A program made the position numbers and the translations under genes. The notes under the pieces were generated by a model. It had not been told where the DNA came from, made no database searches, and was given only the letters and a program-made list of their open reading frames with translations. A stretch of DNA of 64,000 bases from Actinomycetes bacterium (GTDB taxonomy: Bacteria; Actinomycetota; Actinomycetes; S36-B12; GCA-2699445): the NCBI GenBank assembly GCA_022599915.1, contig JAHZLH010000052.1, forward strand, positions 25,788-89,787, read 5' to 3'. Every line of letters starts with the position of its first letter. The stretch's first letter is position 1. This document shows positions 57,990-64,000 of this stretch, piece by piece.

Positions 57990-58502
57990 ATGAAAAAGTA
58001 TCTCGTAGTTGCAGGAGGCACCGCCGCCTTGTCGCTGGGACTGGCGGCTCCGACAGCCTCAGCAGCACCAGTGAACTGTGAGGATCATCCCGCTGCGGAT
58101 GTTCGCACCCAAGAGATCCTGGCCGAGTTACCGACTGAAGTCGCAAACTTCAAAGAAGCTGCCCGAGAAGGCCGCCAGGCGCGAAAAGACTTGAATCGAT
58201 ACTTCGCCAAATCGGTGCGATGTGCGCAGGGGACCTTCAAACTGGCCGTCGCTGAGGATCGCAAAACACTCAAGGCGGTTCTGACTGACTCCGAGGCCAC
58301 TGAGGATGACAAGGCAACGGCCAAGGAGGCGTACAAGACCACAGTCGCCCCGGAGCGGGCGGCGCGAAAGGCAACTGTGGTTGAAACTCGTTCCACAGTG
58401 AAGGGCGCCAGGAAAGAACTCCGCAGTTGGTTCCGCAGCACAGTTAAGGAGCTCAAGGCCAACGGACAGGGCCCCAAGTCGGCCCAGGCAAATCGGGCCT
58501 AA
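57990..58502 (+). CDS. Secreted helical charged protein
   Basis: A 170-residue exported protein with GGAGG 8 nt before the ATG at 57990. The signal peptide ends near ASAA (about 26). The mature part is almost wholly helical and rich in Lys, Arg, Glu and Ala (KEAAREGRQARKDLNRYF, TVKGARKELRSWF), with two cysteines (VNCEDH and VRCAQG). No enzyme motif is present. It is probably cotranscribed with the preceding secreted protein and ends at a strong terminator. Confidence 0.7.
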   Translation: MKKYLVVAGGTAALSLGLAAPTASAAPVNCEDHPAADVRTQEILAELPTEVANFKEAAREGRQARKDLNRYFAKSVRCAQGTFKLAVAEDRKTLKAVLTDSEATEDDKATAKEAYKTTVAPERAARKATVVETRSTVKGARKELRSWFRSTVKELKANGQGPKSAQANRA

Positions 58503-58515
58503 CAACCCGGCGCAA

Positions 58516-58567
58516 CTATGGGAGTGATCGCACCGCCGGTGGGGGCGGGGCGATCACTCCCATAGTC
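58516..58567 (+). terminator. Strong hairpin terminator
   Basis: Perfect 17-bp arms actatgggagtgatcgc (58516-58532) and gcgatcactcccatagt (58551-58567) with an 18-nt loop, followed by cttctt. It isolates the secreted pair from the two-component genes. Confidence 0.85.
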
Positions 58568-58635
58568 TTCTTGGTGGCCGGCAACCCGCAAAGCCCGCCA
58601 CACTAGTCGCTACGGGAACGGACAAGGGAGAGCCG

Positions 58636-59928
58636 GTGAGTGACTCCAGTCGACCGCACCCCGCCGATTCGCTCCGCCGAGAAGTGCTCCGGTTCGTCAT
58701 CCCGGCAGTAATCGGGATCGCACTGCTACTCGGATTGAGCCTCTTGGCTGCCATGAATGCGGCCCGGGAGCAGTCAATCCGTGAGGCAGAATCGGCTGCC
58801 ACCTGGCTGGCTCGCTCGGTCGTGACCCCACTGCTCGACGCGAAACTCACTACCGGAAAAGTGAGCAGCATCAGGGAGCTAGACGCTTCGCTTGACTCAT
58901 CAGTGCAGGGCTCTGACGTCGTCGACGTGCGCTTGTGGAACTCCGATGGCGTGATCATCTACTCCAACGATCCCCGGCTTATGGGCGAGCAATTTCCGCT
59001 GCCGCAGGACGTTTCCGGCGACTTGGTAGCTGAACCGGTAGATCCTAGCCAACCAGAAAATCGCTACCTAGATCCCTCACAGGAACTCGTGCAGGTATCA
59101 CTGCCGGTGGCTGGTACTGACGGCGCGGAGTACTTGTTCCAGATCAGTCAACTGCAGGACACGCTCACGCTGGATGCTCGTGCGCTATGGCTTTCCTTTG
59201 CTCCGATCCTAGTGGGGTCAGTGGCGTTGCTGGGTCTGATGTTGGTCCTGTTGGGTATAGCGATGGCGCGACGTATCAGTGCTGAATCACAATCCCGTCA
59301 GACACTGCTGCAGCACGCTCTCGACTCCACCGAGACCGAACGTCGCCGGATCGCGGCCGATCTTCACGATGGCCCGGTTCAGAGCCTCGCTGGCCTATCG
59401 TTCACCCTGGCCGCCCTATCCCACCGGGCTGTGAAAGAGGGGGCAACCAGCGACGCCATTGCGCTTGATCAGGCCTCCCAACGCTCCCGGGAGGCAGTGC
59501 GTGAACTACGTAGCCTGCTGGTTGATCTCTATCCACCAAACTTGGAGATGTCCGGACTGTCGGCCGCCATCTACGACCACTTAGATGGCCTGGGACCCCA
59601 GATCGCGGTATCAGCCGATGTCGCCGACCTACCAGATCTGGACCCGCACACCCGGGCGGTGGTGTATCGCATTGCCAGGGAGGCACTGGCGAACGTCGAC
59701 AAACATTCCGGGGCCGACCAGGTCTCGGTATTGCTGGCGCAACAAGCCGACCTCATCTGTCTTCAGATCACGGACGACGGTCGGGGCTTTGATCCAGGGG
59801 TTGCCGAGGACGGTCATATGGGACTGCGAATCATCACTGACTTGGCACAAACTAGCGGTGGGCAACTCGAAATCCGGTCCGCACCCGGGGCAGGCACTAC
59901 GGTTGACTTCTGGATGGAGAAATTGTGA
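58636..59928 (+). CDS. NarL-group sensor histidine kinase
   Basis: Membrane sensor kinase of 430 residues. Membrane helices lie at about 20-42 and 190-213, with an extracytoplasmic sensing region of about 145 residues between them (DVRLWNSDGVIIYSNDPRLMGEQFPL, resembling a Cache-like fold). The HisKA_3 box ETERRRIAADLHDGPVQSL carries the phosphorylated His. The ATPase has EALANVDKHSGA, DDGRGFDPG, GHMGLRII and GAGTTVDFW. The GTG start follows AAGGGAGAG. It overlaps the response regulator gene by 4 bases (GTGA). Confidence 0.93.
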   Translation: MSDSSRPHPADSLRREVLRFVIPAVIGIALLLGLSLLAAMNAAREQSIREAESAATWLARSVVTPLLDAKLTTGKVSSIRELDASLDSSVQGSDVVDVRLWNSDGVIIYSNDPRLMGEQFPLPQDVSGDLVAEPVDPSQPENRYLDPSQELVQVSLPVAGTDGAEYLFQISQLQDTLTLDARALWLSFAPILVGSVALLGLMLVLLGIAMARRISAESQSRQTLLQHALDSTETERRRIAADLHDGPVQSLAGLSFTLAALSHRAVKEGATSDAIALDQASQRSREAVRELRSLLVDLYPPNLEMSGLSAAIYDHLDGLGPQIAVSADVADLPDLDPHTRAVVYRIAREALANVDKHSGADQVSVLLAQQADLICLQITDDGRGFDPGVAEDGHMGLRIITDLAQTSGGQLEIRSAPGAGTTVDFWMEKL

Positions 59929-60557
59929 TTTCGGTAGTGCTAGTCGATGACCATCGAGTCGTGGTGGAAGGCCTCCGGCTCCTGCTCGACGCCTACTCAG
60001 ATATTGAAGTGATTGGTGAGGCCAGTGATGGCGCAACTGGCGCGCAACTCGCAACTGAACTAGAGCCTGATGTCGTGCTGATGGACCTTGCGATGCCGGG
60101 AACAGATGGCGTGGCTGGCACGCAGCTGGTTAGCGACCAGTCACCGAGTTCGGCCGTCATAATTCTGACTACCTTCGCCGACCGAGAGGGCATCTTGGCC
60201 AGTCTTGACGCCGGGGCGGTTGGTTACCTCATGAAAGACATTGAACCCGACACTCTCCACCAAGCAATCATCGCGGCAGCGACCGGCGGCTCTCCCATCG
60301 ATCCCCGGGTAGCACGAACGCTGATTGAAGCCAGGACACGTCCGGCCCCAGCACCCACTCGCCTCACTGACAAGCAAACCGAGGTGTTAGCGCTCGTGGC
60401 CGAGGGCCTGCCAAATCGCACAATTGCACGCAGGCTAGGCATCAGTGAGAAGACGGTCAAGACACATCTCACGCAGATCTTTCAGACACTCGGGGTAGCC
60501 GATCGAGTTCAAGCGGCGCTGTGGGCACAGGAACATCTCCCTGATCGGGCACCATAG
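59925..60557 (+). CDS. NarL/FixJ-type LuxR response regulator
   Basis: A 210-residue partner of the kinase. The receiver domain has DDH at 8-10, the phosphorylated Asp in VVLMDLAMPG (about residue 54), TT near 82 and K near 104. The LuxR helix-turn-helix at the C-terminus is LTDKQTEVLALVAEGLPNR followed by RRLGISEKTVKTHLTQIF. Coupled to the kinase gene by a GTGA overlap. Targets are unknown; the palindromes at 57467-57510 are candidates. Confidence 0.95.
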   Translation: MISVVLVDDHRVVVEGLRLLLDAYSDIEVIGEASDGATGAQLATELEPDVVLMDLAMPGTDGVAGTQLVSDQSPSSAVIILTTFADREGILASLDAGAVGYLMKDIEPDTLHQAIIAAATGGSPIDPRVARTLIEARTRPAPAPTRLTDKQTEVLALVAEGLPNRTIARRLGISEKTVKTHLTQIFQTLGVADRVQAALWAQEHLPDRAP

Positions 60558-60598
60558 CGGACATCGCTGCCTGCTCGCGCCGACTCGGATTCAGGGCC

Positions 60599-60604
60599 TA
60601 GGCT
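60599..60604 (+). promoter_or_regulatory. -10 element TAGGCT of the MFS gene
   Basis: TAGGCT, 6 nt, GTG at 60611; leaderless start. Confidence 0.6.
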
Positions 60605-60610
60605 CGACCT

Positions 60611-61846
60611 GTGCGCGCCCGAACCCCCATGGTGCTGCTGCAGTCCGCCAACCTATTGGCGGGCACCGCCAATGCACTCTTGATGTTGACTATTCCCTGG
60701 CTGATCCTCGAACGCACGGACTCTCCGCTAGCCGCCGGTGTTGCCGGAGCATTAACCGGGCTGCCGGGCATCTTCCTTGCCCCGATCGCTGGCCGACTGG
60801 TTGATCGACTCGGTCGACGGACGGTTTCAGTGGCCTCCGATCTCCTGAGTGCCGTCTCGGTGGCACTATTCCCGATCGCAGCTGCACTCGGAATCCTAGA
60901 GCTGTGGGTGATCTTCGCACTCACGCTATTGGGTGCAGCTTTCGATCCGGCCGGTTACACCGCGAGGAAGGCTCTCATCCCAGACACTGCTCGGGCATCC
61001 GGAATGAGCATGGCTGATGCCAACGGGCTACATGAGGGTATTTTCATGGCGGGCTGGGTGCTCGGACCAGTTCTTGGCGCTGCCGCTATCGCCACTGTCG
61101 GTGCCTTGCCCGCAATGTGGTTCGGCTGCGCTGCCTTCCTCCTGGCTGCTGGCGCGATCAGCATCATGAAGGTGTCCAACAAGGTTGCTACCGGGCCATC
61201 CGGTGACGACGGAGCGCCCGCTACCCCGGGGGAGCAAGCCTCCGGGCTGCGACTCCTGATGCGGGATCGCGCGGTCTGGGCGCTCACCCTGGTCGTTGCT
61301 CTGCTGCTAATGATCTACATGCCCACGGAAGCGGTATTGCTTCCGGTGCACTTCGAGGCACTGGAACAGCCCGGGGGTATGGGCCTAGTCATCAGTGCCA
61401 TGGCCGCAGGCGCAATGATTGGCGCTTTCGGCTACGGCAGAATCTCGCCCCATTTCACTCGCCGGAAACTGGCGCTGCTGTGCATCAGTGGTGCGTCACT
61501 CGCGTACGTGCCCATGGCCTTCCTACCCCCAGTATGGCTCTTCTTATTTGCTGGATTTCTGCTCGGACTGGCCTGGGGGCCGCTGGAGCCGTTGGTCAAC
61601 ACGCTGGTGCAGACGCGCTTTCCCGCAGCACAACATGGCCGAATCTATGGCATACAACTGTCGCTGTTCTACGCAGCGCCACCGCTAGGTGAACTTGTCG
61701 CGGGAGCCTCGGTTGCGGCACTGGGAGTTCAGCCGGTATTCGTCGGTATCGCACTTATCTTGATCTGCACAGCTATCGCGATTACGGCTGTTCCCGCGCT
61801 GCGGGAACTAGACGCTGATTTCCCAGAAAAGGATGTGGCCGCCTAG
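60611..61846 (+). CDS. Major facilitator superfamily transporter
   Basis: A 411-residue membrane protein with about twelve helices in two halves. The loop between helices 2 and 3 reads APIAGRLVDRLGRRTVSVASD, the MFS motif A. The central loop (KVSNKVATGPSGDDG) separates the halves. The second half carries RISPHFTRRKLALL. It resembles MFS3-type efflux proteins (macrolide efflux relatives). The substrate is unknown. The gene is monocistronic with its own TAGGCT start. Confidence 0.88.
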   Translation: MRARTPMVLLQSANLLAGTANALLMLTIPWLILERTDSPLAAGVAGALTGLPGIFLAPIAGRLVDRLGRRTVSVASDLLSAVSVALFPIAAALGILELWVIFALTLLGAAFDPAGYTARKALIPDTARASGMSMADANGLHEGIFMAGWVLGPVLGAAAIATVGALPAMWFGCAAFLLAAGAISIMKVSNKVATGPSGDDGAPATPGEQASGLRLLMRDRAVWALTLVVALLLMIYMPTEAVLLPVHFEALEQPGGMGLVISAMAAGAMIGAFGYGRISPHFTRRKLALLCISGASLAYVPMAFLPPVWLFLFAGFLLGLAWGPLEPLVNTLVQTRFPAAQHGRIYGIQLSLFYAAPPLGELVAGASVAALGVQPVFVGIALILICTAIAITAVPALRELDADFPEKDVAA

Positions 61847-61873
61847 TGACGGCTGCCGTGGCGGCACGCCGGT

Positions 61874-62257
61874 CTAACTGCCGGGCTCGATCTTCTTACC
61901 GGTCTCGTTCGCCGCAGAACTGGCTACCTCCGCAGCTTCGCTCGCCGTGGCAGCCGCTGAATCTGCTGCGGTCTCCGCCACGTTCTGGGTTGCGTCGGCA
62001 GCATCGGCTGCGGCCACCCCCACTGTTGCGGCGGCGTCCGACACCCGCTGCGCGGCTTTATCGGTCAGCCCCGCAGCGTTTTGAGCGACCTCACCGACGC
62101 CACCCGCGGCCCGATGGGCTGCGACTCCCACCGCATCTGCCCATTCCGACGCACGATGGGAAACCTCGGCCGAGGACTCTCCCCCTCGGCGACGGGCAAG
62201 CGCCAAGCCAGCCACTGCCCCAGCTGTGGCGGCTACGACCAGAAGAACCTTCTTCAT
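61874..62257 (-). CDS. Ala-rich YtxH/apolipophorin-like membrane-anchored protein
   Basis: A 127-residue protein from the ATG at 62257 behind AAGGTGA. One membrane helix lies at about 3-20 (KVLLVVAATAGAVAGLALA), then RRRG, then an amphipathic region of about 100 residues built from Ala, Asp, Glu, Thr and Val with 11-residue periodicity (AADAADATQNVAETAADSAAA). Such repeats coat membranes or lipid surfaces. Divergent from the WS/DGAT gene, it could act at lipid inclusions; that link is inference only. Confidence 0.7.
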   Translation of the reverse strand: MKKVLLVVAATAGAVAGLALARRRGGESSAEVSHRASEWADAVGVAAHRAAGGVGEVAQNAAGLTDKAAQRVSDAAATVGVAAADAADATQNVAETAADSAAATASEAAEVASSAANETGKKIEPGS

Positions 62258-62519
62258 GCGCACATCACCTTGTGCCTTCCTGCAACTCTTTTTCGGGTCC
62301 GAATCGAGATTCCGCATCGACGCCCAGGTTGCTCATGAGGCTGAACCTAGCAATACCTGCCGCTCCAGGAAAAGTCGAGGTCACCTTCTACCCATGCGAG
62401 GGCTCGGTCGACTCACTCGGCCCAGCATCGGTAGCCACTACCGAACTGGTTCCACCGCGATTTCGATTCGGCGGGACGGATGGCAGATTGATGGCTATTC
62501 TTCGCAGTGGAGGTGTGCT
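62258..62519. other. Divergent intergenic region
   Basis: About 260 bases between the Ala-rich protein and WS/DGAT genes. I see no further gene; it must hold both promoters. No convincing palindrome was found. Confidence 0.5.
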
Positions 62520-63953
62520 GTGTCACAAAAGATCGACAGCCGTATGGGCGTCTTTGACGCCGTCATGTGGGGAGTGGAAACCGATCCGGTTCTACGCTCC
62601 GTTATCACCTTGGTGGTGATGCTGGATAAAAAGCCGGACCGCAAAGTACTGTTGCAGCGGATTGAGGAAATGACAATCCGCGTACCAGCCCTTCGCCGCC
62701 GGGTCGTTGGCAATCCCATGTCTTTGGTCCCACCCCGCTGGGAGTCCAGCGATGACTTCGACATGAACTATCACGTTCGGTTCCGCCGTGCTGCCAATAG
62801 CCGCGACGAGGCCCACGTGATGGACGTTGCCGAACACGTGGCCGAAATGGACTTCGACCGGGCCCGCCCGTTGTGGGAGGCCATCGTGATCGAAGGCCTT
62901 AAGGGCAACAAAGCAGCGATCGTGATGAAGATCCACCACGCCATCACGGACGGAGTCGGTGGCATGGCAATGGCCGCGTCACTATTCGACTTGACTGACG
63001 ATCCCTCGCAGCGACCAGCGCAGGAGTTGCCGGAGATCGAGTTTGCCGGCCCCGAGGATCCACTCGAACGCCTACAGGAAGGTGCGGAACTCACTGCGAA
63101 GACCGCACTGGAGCAGGCGAAGGGTGTTGTCGGCAAGGGCAAAGACATCGTCACTGGCACGATGTCTGACCCCATCGGCACGGTCAAGAGCGGCGTTGAC
63201 TGGACGACCTCGGCAACCCGAGTGTTGGCACCCGCCAACGCGCCCATGAGTCCGGTGATGCGCGGACGCTCCCTCGGGGTTCATTTCGCGATCCTGGAAG
63301 CGCCATTCGACGCCATCCGACAAGCTGGCAAACGTAATGGCGCTTCGCTGAACGATGCCTTCATGGCCATCGTCGCCGGCGGCATCGCGAAATACCACGC
63401 GTCGCACGGCGTATCGCTAAGCGATGTCCCCGCTGTTCGAGTGAACATGCCCATCAATCTGCGACCCAAGGATGACGAGCCGGCCGCTGGTGGCGGGAAT
63501 CGCTGGGTACCGATGCGGTTCCCACTACCCCTCGGCCCGGAAGACCCCACTGCTCGGGTCAAGGAACTACATCCGGTGCTTCAGCAGGCGCGACTTGAAC
63601 CTGCCCTAGAGATCAGTGAACCGATCTTCCGGCTGCTGACCACCTTGCCCCGCAGCGCAACCACCGCGCTGGCTGCGGGCATGATGAAAGGCACCGACGT
63701 CGCTGCCACCAACGTTCCGGGGCCACCGATTCCGATGTACGTGGCAGGAGCCGAGGTCAGTCAGCTGGTGCCATTTGCTCCTAAGGGTGGGGCTGCGCTC
63801 AATGTGGCGTTCATGTCCTACAACGGCAAGGCTGAGATCGGGGTGAACCTTGATACCGCCGCGATCTACGATCACGACGTAATGATTCGGTGCCTCCAGG
63901 AATCTCTGGACGAGGTTGTTGCACTCGGCACCGACGAAACGGCAGCAGAATAG
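62520..63953 (+). CDS. Wax ester synthase / acyl-CoA:diacylglycerol acyltransferase (WS/DGAT)
   Basis: Bifunctional acyltransferase that makes triacylglycerol or wax esters for storage, 477 residues. The GTG at 62520 is chosen because GGAGG lies 7 nt upstream; the frame remains open further up without a start signal. The catalytic HHAITDG motif is at 139-145. ASLNDAFMAIVAGGIAKY (NDAF motif), PINLRPKD and TNVPGPPIPMYVAGAEV are typical of the family. Probably cytosolic and attached to lipid bodies. Confidence 0.93.
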   Translation: MSQKIDSRMGVFDAVMWGVETDPVLRSVITLVVMLDKKPDRKVLLQRIEEMTIRVPALRRRVVGNPMSLVPPRWESSDDFDMNYHVRFRRAANSRDEAHVMDVAEHVAEMDFDRARPLWEAIVIEGLKGNKAAIVMKIHHAITDGVGGMAMAASLFDLTDDPSQRPAQELPEIEFAGPEDPLERLQEGAELTAKTALEQAKGVVGKGKDIVTGTMSDPIGTVKSGVDWTTSATRVLAPANAPMSPVMRGRSLGVHFAILEAPFDAIRQAGKRNGASLNDAFMAIVAGGIAKYHASHGVSLSDVPAVRVNMPINLRPKDDEPAAGGGNRWVPMRFPLPLGPEDPTARVKELHPVLQQARLEPALEISEPIFRLLTTLPRSATTALAAGMMKGTDVAATNVPGPPIPMYVAGAEVSQLVPFAPKGGAALNVAFMSYNGKAEIGVNLDTAAIYDHDVMIRCLQESLDEVVALGTDETAAE

Positions 63954-63976
63954 CGAACCCAGCACAAAGCAGCGGC

Positions 63977-64000
63977 CCGATCACCTCTGTTGGTGATCGG
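63977..64000 (+). terminator. Hairpin after the WS/DGAT gene (at window edge)
   Basis: Perfect ccgatcacc/ggtgatcgg arms with a 6-nt loop, ending at the last base of the window; any T tract is out of view. Confidence 0.6.

Overview
The window looks like the chromosome of a free-living member of the Actinomycetota with moderately high GC. The evidence is gene order, gene families and start signals, not a database search. From about 1 to 25.9 kb the order mazG, surA-like, mfd, pth, rplY, prs, glmU, tRNA-Gln, tetR, ispE, ksgA, tatD, metG, rsmI, PMT, then glpR, rimJ, glp, galU and 5-formyl-THF cyclo-ligase follows the block I recall from Mycobacterium tuberculosis (about Rv0992c to Rv1021), with local insertions and losses. 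Many genes start 5 to 7 nt downstream of a TAnnnT hexamer, most often TAGGCT, which is the signature of leaderless actinobacterial mRNAs.

Layout. 1-9.3 kb: a mostly minus-strand block for DNA repair coupling, peptidyl-tRNA recycling, L25, PRPP and UDP-GlcNAc synthesis, ending in tRNA-Gln. 9.4-16.2 kb: an acyl-CoA desaturase and TetR regulator, then ispE, ksgA, tatD, metG and rsmI. 16.3-21.4 kb: protein O-mannosyltransferase, a copper pair (CopC and a CopD-CtaG fusion) and a DUF3048 lipoprotein. 21.5-25.9 kb: tRNA-Ala and the GlpR/Glp cell-division locus with galU and folate cyclo-ligase. 25.9-34.3 kb: penicillin-acylase-like Ntn hydrolase, a dehydrogenase-like protein, SAF and FmdB proteins, a paired fluoride channel and an orphan Tat-type PotD.

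34.3-41.5 kb is accessory. It holds a secreted seven-bladed propeller protein, then a roughly 3.9 kb island between two near-identical 80-bp repeats made from the 3' half of tRNA-Arg(CCU). The island has a truncated integrase, a zinc-type dehydrogenase, a polytopic lipoprotein and a small ORF behind a palindrome-covered promoter. A pentapeptide-repeat gene lies just past the tRNA.

41.6-64 kb returns to ordinary single genes and short operons: a secreted nuclease with a decayed SNase-like domain, an FUSC-like membrane protein, DUF427, a queuosine pair (tgt and a YhhQ-type transporter), flavin amine oxidases, Mpg, acetyltransferases, tRNA-Arg(CCG), mutarotase, ThpR, an HD hydrolase, two small secreted proteins behind a cluster of palindromes, a NarL-type two-component system, an MFS transporter and a WS/DGAT acyltransferase. 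No CRISPR array, rRNA, complete prophage or complete insertion sequence was seen.
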